DNA of 64,000 nt from Ga0077536 sp035325705 (GTDB taxonomy: Bacteria > Pseudomonadota > Gammaproteobacteria > Ga0077536), in the NCBI GenBank assembly GCA_035325705.1, contig DAOKZI010000008.1, positions 62,001 through 126,000 on the forward strand. Direction: 5' to 3'. The notes under the pieces were generated by a model, which worked only from the letters and a program-made list of their open reading frames with translations, did not search any database and was not told where the DNA came from. Shown here in pieces: positions 50,118 through 58,398 of the stretch; within the stretch, counting starts at the first letter, position 1, and each line of letters starts with the position of its first letter. The position numbers were made by a program, and so were the translations under genes.

Positions 50118-50915
50118 ATGGCCGATTACGAAGACATCCTGCTCACGCGCGAAGGTCGCACCGCGACGATCTGCATCAATCGCCCGAAAAAGTACAACGC
50201 GTTCCGGCCGCGCACGGTCGTCGAACTCCTCGACGCCTTCCTGCGCGTCGGCTGGGACAAGGACGTCGGCTCGATTGTGCTGACCGGCGCCGGCGACAAG
50301 GCCTTCTGCACCGGTGGCGATCAGTCCGATCACGCAGGCGGCCAGTATGGTGACAACGATGCCCGCGGCTCCGTCGGCATGCCCGTCGAAGAGCTGCACT
50401 CGGTCATTCGCGACGTGCCGAAACCCGTCATCGCGCGCGTACGGGGCTATGCGATCGGCGGCGGCAACGTGCTCGCGACGCTGTGCGACATGACGATTGC
50501 GTCGGAGAACGCGATCTTCGGCCAGGTCGGGCCGAAGATGGGCTCGGTCGACCCAGGTTTCGGTACGGCCTATCTCGCGCGCGTCGTCGGTGAGAAAAAG
50601 GCGCGCGAAATCTGGTACATGTGCAAACGCTATTCCGCGCAGGAAGCGCTCGCGATGGGCCTGGTCAATACCGTCGTCCCGGACGACAAGCTCGACGCGG
50701 AAGTCGCCGCGTGGTGCGCGGAGCTCAACAAGCGCAGCCCCACCGCGATTGCGCTCGCGAAGAAGAGCTTCAACGCCGACACCGAGTCGATCCGCGGCAT
50801 GGGCGGCCTCGCGATGCAGGCACTGCGCCTGTACTACCACACGGCCGAGTCCCAGGAAGGCGTCAAGGCGCTGAACGAGAAGCGCGAGCCGGATTTCATG
50901 AAGTACTACAAGTAG
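50118..50915 (+). CDS. badI: BadI, 2-ketocyclohexanecarboxyl-CoA hydrolase
   Basis: A 265-residue crotonase that matches BadI closely: INRPKKYNAFRPRTVVELLDAF, FCTGGDQS (63-70), KPVIARVRGYAIGGGNVLATLCDMTIASENAIFGQVGPKMGSVDPGFGTAYLARVVGEKKAREIWYMCKRYS. The KMGSVDPG segment distinguishes BadI from MenB (KVGSFDGG). BadI hydrolytically opens the alicyclic ring to pimeloyl-CoA. AGAGGA before ATG. Last gene of the operon; repeats follow within 3 bp. Confidence 0.88.
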   Translation: MADYEDILLTREGRTATICINRPKKYNAFRPRTVVELLDAFLRVGWDKDVGSIVLTGAGDKAFCTGGDQSDHAGGQYGDNDARGSVGMPVEELHSVIRDVPKPVIARVRGYAIGGGNVLATLCDMTIASENAIFGQVGPKMGSVDPGFGTAYLARVVGEKKAREIWYMCKRYSAQEALAMGLVNTVVPDDKLDAEVAAWCAELNKRSPTAIALAKKSFNADTESIRGMGGLAMQALRLYYHTAESQEGVKALNEKREPDFMKYYK

Positions 50916-50917
50916 CC

Positions 50918-51260
50918 AGCGCCGCTGCGCGGCGCTCGTTCCGGGCTACGCAGGATGCTCTTCTTGTAGCCCGGATGAGCGCAGCGAATCCGGGGTCGGA
51001 CGTTCTCGCGCTGTCATCATTCCTAAGAACGCAGGATTCACAGCTCGAGGCATCGATCGCACGTATGCGCCGCGCTGACCGAAGATCCCGGATTCGCTGC
51101 GCTCATCCGGGCTACGAAGAGTGAGTTTGTAGCCCGGAAGAAGCGAAGCGGAATCCGGGTCGAGGCCGGCAAGGCCGTTGGCGCCTATATGCGAGCGTGG
51201 AGTGCCTTGCCAGCACTATCCGGATTCCGCGCCGCTGCGCGGCGCTCCTTCCGGGCTACG
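50918..51260. repeat. R1 arms and core B composite
   Basis: A partial inverse arm (50918-50950); composite 50966-51116 with arms GTAGCCCGGATGAGCGCAGC and GATCCCGGATTCGCTGCG enclosing core B (AAGAACGCAGGATTCACAGC...ATGCGCCGCGCTGACCGA); then composite 51129-51260 with arms GTAGCCCGGAAGAAGCGAAG and CCGGATTCCGCGCCGCTGC. Fills the convergent gap after badI. Confidence 0.85.
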
Positions 51261-51293
51261 AAGAGGGGGCTGCGTGCCCGCCGGCGCCCTCGT

Positions 51294-51986
51294 TCACGGC
51301 ACCGGGGGCAGCGGGGTGGTCGGGCCCGTGATCGGCGCGCGATGGGGCGTGGGCGCGGGCGGCGCCGACGCGGGATCGATCTCGGTTGTCGTCGGCGGCC
51401 ACGGTGAAGCGGGGAGAACGGCGGGCGTTGCCGTCGTGTCCTCGATCGGCGCTTGCGCCGGCTTCTGCAAGCCTTCCGACGCCGGCGGTACGGCCAGCGC
51501 CGCGAGCGGCGCAAGCTCGGCCGGCCACTTCGGCACCAGCGTCCGCGCCGCCGCGCTCGCGCGATCCTCGACCGCCGTCTGCAGCTTCTCGCTCAGAATT
51601 TCCGTCACGCCGTCCTTGTGCAGCAAGGCGGCGAACTGGTTCGTGTCCTTGTTCCACACGAGACCGGCCTTGTCCGCGATCTGCGGCACCGGCGTATAGC
51701 GCGACACCACGTAGAACAGCGGCCCTTCCTGCTTCAGTTCGTCCGCCGTGCGCACGAGCTGCATCACCGGCGCGTAGCGCTCACCGAGGAACGCGCTCAG
51801 CCGGCTCTTGATCGCGGGCTGCTCCCACAGATTCACCATGTTCGGATCGAAGCCGACCAGCGGCTTCAGCAGCGCCCAGATCACCTGGCTGGAGCTCGGC
51901 ATCAGCAGCGCGGGGGCGGCGCAGCCGGCGAGGCAGGACAACACGACGAGGAACAGGACAGGGCGTGACGAGAACGAGCGGGGCAT
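51294..51986 (-). CDS. Lipoprotein with low-complexity C-terminus
   Basis: A 230-residue precursor from ATG 51986 with lipobox L-A-G-C (CLAGC) near residue 20. The mature domain (LLMPSSSQVIWALLKPLVGFDPNMVNLWEQPAIKSRLSAFLGERYAPVMQLVRTADELKQEGPLFYVVSRYTPVPQIADKAGLVWNKDTNQFAALL) looks compact; after about residue 165 the chain is Pro/Ala/Thr-rich. No family recognised. Monocistronic. Confidence 0.75.
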   Translation of the reverse strand: MPRSFSSRPVLFLVVLSCLAGCAAPALLMPSSSQVIWALLKPLVGFDPNMVNLWEQPAIKSRLSAFLGERYAPVMQLVRTADELKQEGPLFYVVSRYTPVPQIADKAGLVWNKDTNQFAALLHKDGVTEILSEKLQTAVEDRASAAARTLVPKWPAELAPLAALAVPPASEGLQKPAQAPIEDTTATPAVLPASPWPPTTTEIDPASAPPAPTPHRAPITGPTTPLPPVP

Positions 51987-52634
51987 ACGGGCAACGGGTA
52001 AGAAGCGGGCGCGCATTGTGCGACGACCGCTCGGTGAAAGCCATGCGCGAGCGCGTCGCCCGAGTGCCGGTCCGAAGTCGCCGGAGACGATCGGCCGGCG
52101 GCCGCGCTCCGCCGTCGCAGCCGGCGCTGCGCGAGGATCGCGAGCGACAGGCTTTGACGAAGAGCTGATGATCGCGGGGCAGGATCAGCAGCGCGTCGCG
52201 CGCGTCGGCGACGCCGGCCAGCAGCGATGAGAGCAGGACGAGGCAGCGGAGGCCACCGGCGTACCTCGCTCGCACTGCGTGAAAGAGGCGCATGGTCGAG
52301 CAGTGTAGCCGGTGAGTAGCAGTGTCGCCGTGTCGTTTCGTCACGCCGGGCCACGGGCAAAACGAATTGGTGCCGACGATATGGTGCCCGCGCCGCGCGA
52401 GACGATGTTCTTGTTCTTGTAGCCCGGATGAGCGCAGCGAATCCGGGGTTCGGCGGTCGGCAGGCGCAGGCGCGCGAACCCGGCACCCGATCCCGGATTC
52501 GCTGCGCTTCTGATGGGCTACGGAGGACGGCGGCCCGGCGCCCGATGATCTTGCCGCGCGTCACGACCGCCGATTGGCGGCACCGCCGGCCGCGACTAAG
52601 CTCTCCTCTCCCGTTCCTTGATGAGAGCGCAGGC
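51987..52634. other. 648-bp gap with one R1 composite and no convincing gene
   Basis: An R1 composite with weak right arm is at 52419-52523. On the minus strand a frame from ATG 52293 begins like a signal peptide (LRCLVLLSSLLAGVADA) but then turns basic and runs into the lipoprotein gene in another frame; it may be a decayed small secreted protein. No promoter is obvious. It is the only repeat-bearing gap between divergent genes in the window. Confidence 0.5.
52419..52523. repeat. R1 composite
   Basis: Arms GTAGCCCGGATGAGCGCAGC and GATCCCGGATTCGCTGCG with a short centre. The distal end is decayed (TTCTGATGGGCTACGG). Confidence 0.75.
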
Positions 52635-53414
52635 ATGAAACTCCCGTCCCGCATCGTCGACATCTCGCAGCCGCTCGACAACGACACCGTTGTCGATCCG
52701 CCTTTCATGCGACCCTCGATCCGCTACGTCACCGGCAAGGAGAACGCGAAGATGCTGTGCGAGCTCTTTCCGGGGCTGAAGGAAGAAGATCTGCCGGGCG
52801 GCGAAGGCTGGGCGATCGAGCACATCGCGCTGACGACGCACAACGGCACGCACATGGATGCGCCGTATCACTACAACTCCCGCGACAGTCGCGGCAATCC
52901 GATGCCGACGATCGATCAGATGCCGCTGGACTGGTATTTCCGGCCGGGCGTGAAGCTCGACTTCCGGCACTTCGACGACGGTTACGTCGCGACTGCTGCG
53001 GACGTGGAGGCGGAGCTGAAGCGCATCGGCTACGAGCTCCAGCCGATGGACATCGTGCTCGTCAACACGCGCGCCGGCGAGATGTACGGCTCGGATCGGT
53101 ACATCCATTCGGGCTGCGGCGTCGGCCGCGAAGCCACGCACTGGTTGACGCAGCGCGGGGTGCGCGTGACGGGCATCGACGGCTGGAGCTGGGACGCGCC
53201 GTTCTCGAAGACCTTGGAGCGCTGGCTGGCGACCAAGGATCCGAAGATCATCTGGGAAGGTCACTACGCCGGGATCGACACGCCCTACTGCCACATGGAG
53301 AAGCTGCGCCACCTCGAAGCGCTGCCGCCCTACGGCTTCGTCGTCGCCTGCTTCCCGTGCAAGATCAAGGGCGCGTCCGGCGGGTGGACGCGCGCGGTCG
53401 CGATGTTCGATTGA
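52635..53414 (+). CDS. Cyclase family (kynurenine formamidase-like) metal-dependent hydrolase
   Basis: A 259-residue protein from ATG 52635. The cyclase/KynB metal motif H-x-G-T-H-x-D-x-P-x-H is present as HNGTHMDAPYHY, near residue 75; DIVLVNTRAGEMYGSDRYIHSGCGVGREATHWLTQRGVRVTGIDGWSWDAP carries the conserved later His/Asp ligands. Family members hydrolyse amides or lactones with Mn or Zn. Stands alone; its true substrate is unknown. Confidence 0.88.
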   Translation: MKLPSRIVDISQPLDNDTVVDPPFMRPSIRYVTGKENAKMLCELFPGLKEEDLPGGEGWAIEHIALTTHNGTHMDAPYHYNSRDSRGNPMPTIDQMPLDWYFRPGVKLDFRHFDDGYVATAADVEAELKRIGYELQPMDIVLVNTRAGEMYGSDRYIHSGCGVGREATHWLTQRGVRVTGIDGWSWDAPFSKTLERWLATKDPKIIWEGHYAGIDTPYCHMEKLRHLEALPPYGFVVACFPCKIKGASGGWTRAVAMFD

Positions 53415-53454
53415 ACGCCTTCCGCAGTACACGCGCCGCGCGGAACGATCCTCT

Positions 53455-53720
53455 CGTAGCCCGGATGAGCGCAGTGAATCCGGGCGGGATCGGGCATCCA
53501 CGGGCTGCCAGCATTCCCAAGAACGCCGGCGTCACCGCTAGAAACATCGATCGCCCGGATGCGCCGCGCTCATCCGGGCTACGAAGATAAAAAAGGGGAT
53601 TTGTAGCCCGGAAGAAGCGAAGCGGAATCCGGGTGCGGCATGTCGGCGGTCGCCGGCGTTGAAATTCTCACCCCCGCCTCCCGGATTCCGCGCCGCTGCG
53701 CGGCGCTCCTTCCGGGCTAC
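53455..53720. repeat. Two R1 composites
   Basis: First: 53455-53584, arms GTAGCCCGGATGAGCGCAGT and GCGCTCATCCGGGCTACG with core B-like sequence (AAGAACGCCGGCGTCACCGC). Second: 53602-53720, arms GTAGCCCGGAAGAAGCGAAG and CCGGATTCCGCGCCGCTGC. Between convergent genes. Confidence 0.85.
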
Positions 53721-53794
53721 AAAGAGGGCTCCAGGATGAGCGCTCGCGATGCCGATCGTCGGGCGCCCGATCTACATGCGGATGTGCCGGCGCC

Positions 53795-54283
53795 TCAGGC
53801 CGCCTTCGGTCGGCCCAGGCGGCCGGACACGAAGTCGTCGAAGGTCGCGGTGACGAGGACATTGCCGTCCTTGTCGAGCACCTCGAACATGCGTCCGTCG
53901 TCCGCTTGCATCGCGAACAGCATCATGCAGCCGTTCGGGCCGGCGCGTTCCATGTGCACTTCGTTGTCCGGCGTGAGGCCGGTGAAGTCGGGCTGGCGGA
54001 TCTTGTGCACCGTCTCTTTCGGCCGCGTCTCGATCACGTGCTGCTCGCCTTCGATCACCAGCGAGACGGTCGTGCACACGTGGCGGTGGAAGTGGCAGTA
54101 GGCGCCCGGCGCCCACTTCACGAGCAGATCCAGCCGGCCCGCCGCGCGGTCGGCGTAGGTGACGGCGATAGAGTAGTCGATCGGATAGTCGAACTGGGGA
54201 CTGCCGGCGAGCGGGATCCAGTCGACGCGGTCGAGATCGAGATCGGCCGGCAGTTCGGCGCGGAAAGGAAGGGGCGTGCTCAT
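53795..54283 (-). CDS. Cupin-domain protein
   Basis: A 162-residue protein. ATG 54283 is chosen (AGGA 8 nt upstream); ATG 54289 is in frame. The cupin barrel region is LLVKWAPGAYCHFHRHVCTTVSLVIEGEQHVIETRPKETVHKIRQPDFTGLTPDNEVHMERAGPNGCMMLFAM, with the metal-binding H-x-H-R-H set. It resembles small acetoacetate-decarboxylase-like or ring-cleavage cupins. Function unknown. It is divergent from the NIPSNAP gene (136 bp). Confidence 0.82.
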   Translation of the reverse strand: MSTPLPFRAELPADLDLDRVDWIPLAGSPQFDYPIDYSIAVTYADRAAGRLDLLVKWAPGAYCHFHRHVCTTVSLVIEGEQHVIETRPKETVHKIRQPDFTGLTPDNEVHMERAGPNGCMMLFAMQADDGRMFEVLDKDGNVLVTATFDDFVSGRLGRPKAA

Positions 54284-54419
54284 GAGCATGGTCCTGCTTC
54301 GGGGTGGACGGGCCGATCGCGGCAGCGATCGGATCTGTCGGGCAATATAGCAATCGACCGCCCCCAGGGCACCGATCCGCGCGGCCGCGACCCGGTCGCG
54401 CCTATGTAAGGAGGGACTC

Positions 54420-54746
54420 ATGCCCGTTTACGAACTGCGAACCTACAGCCTGCACTGCGGCAAAATGGCCGAGGCGGTGAAGCTCTACTCCGAGATCGGT
54501 TACCCGGTGCTCGAGAGATCCGGGCTCGCGAAGAAACTGGTCGGCTACTTCCAGGCCGACACCGGCGTCATCAATCAGCTCGTGCACCTGTGGAAGTTCG
54601 ATGACGATGCCGATCGCCGCGCGCACTGGGCCGCGCTGTACGCCAATCGCGAATTCGTCGATGACTTTGCGGCGCGGATTCGGCCGCTGATCGCCCAGCA
54701 GGAGGTCAAGCTGCTGCTGGCCGCTCCGTGGGGACCGCATCCCTGA
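54420..54746 (+). CDS. NIPSNAP family protein
   Basis: A 108-residue ferredoxin-like alpha/beta-barrel protein. VYELRTYSLHCGKMAEAVKLYSEIGYPVLERSGLAKKLVGYFQADTGVINQLVHLWKFDDDADRRAHWAALYA is the NIPSNAP pattern. Strong AAGGAGG before ATG. These proteins often accompany catabolic genes; function is not known. A terminator follows. Confidence 0.9.
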   Translation: MPVYELRTYSLHCGKMAEAVKLYSEIGYPVLERSGLAKKLVGYFQADTGVINQLVHLWKFDDDADRRAHWAALYANREFVDDFAARIRPLIAQQEVKLLLAAPWGPHP

Positions 54747-54769
54747 GACTTGGGAGCGGTGGGGAAGGC

Positions 54770-54803
54770 GCAGAGCCGGACGGATTAGACCGTCCGGCTC
54801 TGC
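54770..54803. terminator. Bidirectional terminator hairpin between convergent genes
   Basis: Perfect 14-bp stem GCAGAGCCGGACGG/CCGTCCGGCTCTGC with a 6-nt ATTAGA loop; the T tract is weak on both sides. Confidence 0.7.
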
Positions 54804-54818
54804 CAGCGAAAAATTCGC

Positions 54819-55088
54819 TTACCAGGCGTTGCGGCGCGGCCGCTCTTCGCGCGGCTTTGCTTCGTTCACGCGGATGTTGCGTCCCTTCAGCGGCTTCTCG
54901 TTCAGGGCGCGGATCGCGGCATTCGCCTCAGACGTGTTCGGCATCTCGACGAAGCCGAAGCCCTTCGACTGACCGGAGAACTTGTCGGTGATGATGGAAG
55001 CGCTCGAGACTTCGCCCGAGGCGCCGAAGGCTTCGCGGAGATCGGCGTCGGTGACGCTATAGGCCAGATTGCCAACGTAAATATTCAT
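54819..55088 (-). CDS. RRM-type RNA-binding protein
   Basis: An 89-residue single-RRM protein. RNP2 is I-Y-V-G-N-L (residues 3-8) and RNP1 K-G-F-G-F-V-E-M (42-49), both complete. The C-terminal tail is basic (EAKPREERPRRNAW). Such cyanobacterial/proteobacterial Rbp proteins bind RNA and are often cold- or stress-induced. The leader upstream holds a TAGTGAGTAGTGAATG stretch and an 8-bp inverted repeat further up. Confidence 0.93.
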   Translation of the reverse strand: MNIYVGNLAYSVTDADLREAFGASGEVSSASIITDKFSGQSKGFGFVEMPNTSEANAAIRALNEKPLKGRNIRVNEAKPREERPRRNAW

Positions 55089-55130
55089 TCACTACTCACT
55101 ACAGATTACGTGCCTTGTCCTTTTTCACCT

Positions 55131-55163
55131 CACGCGACTCCAATGACACAAGTATGTCGCGTG
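55131..55163. promoter_or_regulatory. Inverted repeat upstream of the RRM gene
   Basis: CACGCGAC (55131-55138) and GTCGCGTG (55156-55163) form a perfect 8-bp inverted repeat with a 17-bp spacer, 43 bp upstream of the RRM start; it could be an operator or a leader hairpin. Nothing else stands out in 55164-55350. Confidence 0.35.
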
Positions 55164-55350
55164 ACGATTCGCCGCAGGGCGGCAAATACGGTTGCTCGGG
55201 CAGCGGGCGAGGGGAACTCCTGGGGGCCAGCGGCGGGGCGTAGAGCCGGCTCGAAGCGCCGGCGGATGGAGGCACTCTACGCGAATTCCCCGCGGAATGG
55301 CAGCGCCGCGTGCCCGCCGCCCGATCCGGCCGGTGGCGGCGCGGTGAGGA

Positions 55351-55758
55351 TCACTCCGGCACGTAGGCGTTGACCTGGATTTCGACCACCTGACCCGGGA
55401 AGCTCAGCGCGGTCACGCCGATGCCGGTCCAGGCCGGCGGCGGGTTCGTGCGCAAGAGGTAGCGGTCCTTTACCTGGCAGAAAAGCGCGAGCTGCTCCTG
55501 GATACCCACGTGATAAGTCGTCATCGCATAGACGTGCTCGAGCCCCGCGCCGGCCGAGGCCAGCACCGTCTTCACGTTCTCCCAGGCCTGCACGATCTGC
55601 GCTTCGAGATCTTCGGCCACGCGCATGTCCGCGTCGCGGCCGACTTGTCCCGCGCAGCTCACCCACGGCCCGATTCGCACCGCCGGCGCATAGTGGAAAC
55701 GCTCGACGATATTCTGCATCGTCGGCGGCACGCAGGTCTCACGTTTCATCATCGACAT
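55351..55758 (-). CDS. RidA family protein
   Basis: A 135-residue YjgF/YER057c/UK114 (RidA) homologue: YAPAVRIGPWVSCAGQVGRDADMRVAEDLEAQIVQAWENVKTVLASAGAGLEHVYAMTTYHVGIQEQLALFCQVKDRYL and NPPPAWTGIGVTALSFPGQVVEIQVNAYVPE. The key Arg of deaminating RidA (in RxxVQ-type turn) is not evident, so it is likely a Rid2-7 subgroup. Stand-alone. Confidence 0.88.
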   Translation of the reverse strand: MSMMKRETCVPPTMQNIVERFHYAPAVRIGPWVSCAGQVGRDADMRVAEDLEAQIVQAWENVKTVLASAGAGLEHVYAMTTYHVGIQEQLALFCQVKDRYLLRTNPPPAWTGIGVTALSFPGQVVEIQVNAYVPE

Positions 55759-55830
55759 GGTGGCTCTCCGTTGGTCTGTGTCGAAAGAATGTAAGCCGGG
55801 GATATTCGTCGCACGTCGTTCACGGCAGCG

Positions 55831-56015
55831 ATCCCGGATTCCGCGCTATCCGGGGCGCTCCTCTTGTAGCCCGGATGAGCGCAGCGAATCCGGGATCGGG
55901 TCCACATGAGCCGCCGACATTTCGCAGAACGCGAGCTTCACGGCTCGAGGCACGGCCGAACCGATGCGCCGCCTTGGCCGAGGATCCCGGATTCGCTGCG
56001 CTCATCCGGGCTACG
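55831..56015. repeat. R1 partial arm and core B composite
   Basis: A partial arm (55831-55860), then 55866-56015: GTAGCCCGGATGAGCGCAGC arm, core B (GCCGCCGACATTTCGCAG ... CTCGAGGCACGGCC ... GATGCGCCGCCTTGGCCGAG), and inverse arm GATCCCGGATTCGCTGCG...GGGCTACG. Confidence 0.88.
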
Positions 56016-56023
56016 AAGAGGGG

Positions 56024-56602
56024 TTACGGCGCGGGCGGCAGACGCCGCGCGATGTCCTGCGCCAGCGCGCCGACCGCGTCCGACGCGGCGGCGACGATCG
56101 CATCGTAATCATCCGCCGCGCCCGTCACCGGCAGCGCGATCGCGCTGTCGAAGGCCTGCGGGGCTACGCCGTCGGCCGCCTGCACGGTCCAGCGCGCGTT
56201 GAGGTGCAGCACGCCTTCCGCGCCGCGTTCGAAGCGCTGCACGTCGACGGTGATCCGGCGCGGCGGCGCCGGCGCGCCGCGCCACGGCCACGGGACCAGT
56301 TGTGCGTCGGGCAGCGCCTGCGCGAGGCGCGCGAACAGCGCGCGCGAGAAGCTCTGCGCCAGCGGCTCGGCCCAGCGATGCTGCTGCGAGAGATGCAGCC
56401 GCGTCGCGCTCTCCCAGCTCACGATCTGCGGGCGATCGAGGTAGGCCGGCAGGCGCACGGGACCGAGGCCGAGGCGCGGCCCGCCGGCCTTGCCCACCGT
56501 CGTCGCATCGGGCGCATGGAGCAGGTAGTACTGCGCGGGCGGCGTGCGCGCGCAGCCGGCGGCGAGCATCAGCGCGAAGACGAGCAGCAGCGGCCGGCTC
56601 AC
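56024..56602 (-). CDS. ABC-type transport auxiliary lipoprotein (PqiC/DUF330-like)
   Basis: A 192-residue lipoprotein with lipobox A-A-G-C (Cys17). PPAQYYLLHAPDATTV and LGPVRLPAYLDRPQIVSWESATRLHLSQQHRWAEPLAQSFSRALFARLAQALP are the DUF330/PqiC pattern. It probably links the MCE complex to the outer membrane. GTG start 56602 overlaps the mlaD-like stop. Last gene of the mlaEFD-type operon. Confidence 0.9.
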   Translation of the reverse strand: MSRPLLLVFALMLAAGCARTPPAQYYLLHAPDATTVGKAGGPRLGLGPVRLPAYLDRPQIVSWESATRLHLSQQHRWAEPLAQSFSRALFARLAQALPDAQLVPWPWRGAPAPPRRITVDVQRFERGAEGVLHLNARWTVQAADGVAPQAFDSAIALPVTGAADDYDAIVAAASDAVGALAQDIARRLPPAP

Positions 56603-57654
56603 GGCGCGTCTCCGCGGCGGCCGCTCAACACGGACTCGGGCTGGGCTTCGAGCGCTTCGGCGAGCAGGCGCAGGGCGCGCGCCGCGGCGGTCGTCTCTTC
56701 CAGCATCTCGCTCAACTGATAATGCGTCACCGAGTTCTCCCCCGCGGCGTCGCGTAGCGCCTTCGCCGTGTTCGCGAGCTCCTCGCTGGCATGCGTGATC
56801 GCGCGCATCGGCGCGCTGTCGCCGCGCGTGAGCGCGGCGACGTTGCGCGCGCCTTCGTCGATGCGCGCGAGCGTCTGGCGGCCCGCGCGCAGCGTTTCCG
56901 CGCTTTCCTCCAGCGTCGCGCGCGTCGTGCGCAGGGTCGCGGCCGCCTCGTCCATGACCGTCTGCACGTCCCGGCTGACGACGTTCGCACGCTTGTCGAG
57001 GCGCGCCGTCAGCGAGGACAGGTGCTCCAGCGTCTGGTCGAGACTCGCCAGCGCGTGCGCAACCTCGGGCGAGGTCACCAGCTCGCGCACGGACTCGGAG
57101 ATCGTCGAGATGTCCTCGACGAGCTGCTCGACGTTCAGCTTGTCGAGCTTGTTCGTGAACTCCTCGACCTCGGTCGGCAGGGTCGGGATTTCCGGGATGC
57201 CCTCGCCCTTGCCGTGCAGGGTCAGCGGGCGATCCTGATAGAAGTCGAGATCGATGTAGAGCTGCCCGGTGAGAAAGCTCCAGGTCTTCAGCCGCGCGCG
57301 CAGTCCGCGCTGCAGGAGCTCGGAGTTTTCCGCGATGTCGTCGAGCGCGACCGACTTGCCCTCGACGTTCTTCAGCACGTACTGATCCGTGCGCACGACG
57401 ACGGGCACGAGGAAATCGAGCCGGCTCTCGTCGACCGACAGGCCGATGCTCTCGACGCTACCGATCTTCACGCCGCGAAACACCACCGGCGATCCGACTT
57501 GCAGGCCCGTCGCCGAGCCTTCGAAGTACATGATGTAGCGCGGTCGATCGCGCCAGAAGCCGCCGTCGGCGAGCAGCAGCACGGCGGCGACGATCAGCGC
57601 CGCCGCGCCGAGCACGAAGCCGCCGACGAGCTTCGGGTTAGCCTGCCGGCTCAT
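56599..57654 (-). CDS. MlaD-type MCE protein
   Basis: A 351-residue single-MCE protein. N-terminal membrane anchor (LVGGFVLGAAALIVAAVLLLADG), the MCE domain with PRYIMYFEGSATGLQVGSPVVFRGVKIGSVESIGL, and a long coiled-coil C-terminal part (about 170-340) with heptads. Such longer MCE proteins form hexameric rings and tubes that shuttle phospholipids. Overlap ATGA with the ATPase gene. Confidence 0.92.
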   Translation of the reverse strand: MSRQANPKLVGGFVLGAAALIVAAVLLLADGGFWRDRPRYIMYFEGSATGLQVGSPVVFRGVKIGSVESIGLSVDESRLDFLVPVVVRTDQYVLKNVEGKSVALDDIAENSELLQRGLRARLKTWSFLTGQLYIDLDFYQDRPLTLHGKGEGIPEIPTLPTEVEEFTNKLDKLNVEQLVEDISTISESVRELVTSPEVAHALASLDQTLEHLSSLTARLDKRANVVSRDVQTVMDEAAATLRTTRATLEESAETLRAGRQTLARIDEGARNVAALTRGDSAPMRAITHASEELANTAKALRDAAGENSVTHYQLSEMLEETTAAARALRLLAEALEAQPESVLSGRRGDAP

Positions 57655-58397
57655 GCACCCCCCCGCTGCAGGAAGCTCCGGACCTTCTCGATCGGCCCGT
57701 GCGCGAGCGCTTTCGGATCGCCGGTCGCGATCATGGTCTTGGTATCCGCATCGAGAAACACCGAGTTGTTGGCGATCGCAAAAATGCTCGCGAGCTCGTG
57801 CGTGACGAGCACGACCGTCGCGCCGAGGCTGTCACGCAGCTCGAGGATCAGCTCGTCGAGCCGCCGCGAGCTCAGCGGATCGAGGCCGGCCGAGGGCTCG
57901 TCGAAGAACAGGATCGCCGGGTCCAGCGCGATCGCGCGCGCGAGTCCCGCGCGCTTCTTCATGCCGCCGCTGATCTCCGACGGATAGAAGCCCTCGAAGC
58001 CGGCGAGGCCGACCAGGGACAGCTTCAGCGACACGATCTCCGCGACGAGATCGCGCGGCAGCTCGGTAAATTCCTGCAGCGGCAAGGCCACGTTCTCCGC
58101 GAGCGTCAGCGAGCTCCACAGCGCCCCGGCCTGGAACAGCACGCCGAAACTGCGCTGGCGCGCGAGCTGCGCCTCCGGGGGCGCCGACCAGTAATCCTCG
58201 CCATCGTACAACACGCTGCCTTGCGCCGGCCGGATGAGGCCGATCATCTGCTTCAGCAGCGTGCTCTTGCCGCAGCCGCTGCCGCCCATGATGACGAAGA
58301 TGTCGCCGCGATTGACCGTGAAATTCAGATCGCGCTGGATGACGTAGTCGCCGTAGGCCATGGTCAGATCGCGGACCTCGATGTGCGCGGCCCCCAT
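57651..58397 (-). CDS. MlaF-type ABC transporter ATPase
   Basis: A 248-residue ATPase: Walker A GGSGCGKST (38-46), signature SGGMKKR (143-149) and Walker B ILFFDEP (162-168). ISGGMKKRAGLARAIALDP is typical of MlaF. Energises MCE-mediated lipid transport at the inner membrane. Starts 1 bp after the permease stop. Confidence 0.94.
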   Translation of the reverse strand: MGAAHIEVRDLTMAYGDYVIQRDLNFTVNRGDIFVIMGGSGCGKSTLLKQMIGLIRPAQGSVLYDGEDYWSAPPEAQLARQRSFGVLFQAGALWSSLTLAENVALPLQEFTELPRDLVAEIVSLKLSLVGLAGFEGFYPSEISGGMKKRAGLARAIALDPAILFFDEPSAGLDPLSSRRLDELILELRDSLGATVVLVTHELASIFAIANNSVFLDADTKTMIATGDPKALAHGPIEKVRSFLQRGGA

Positions 58398-58398
58398 C

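Noticed and set aside
51781..52344. Minus-strand secreted protein gene from ATG 52293
   Set aside because: A signal-peptide-like start exists, but the rest is basic, frame-shadow-like and overlaps the lipoprotein gene; reported only as a possible remnant.
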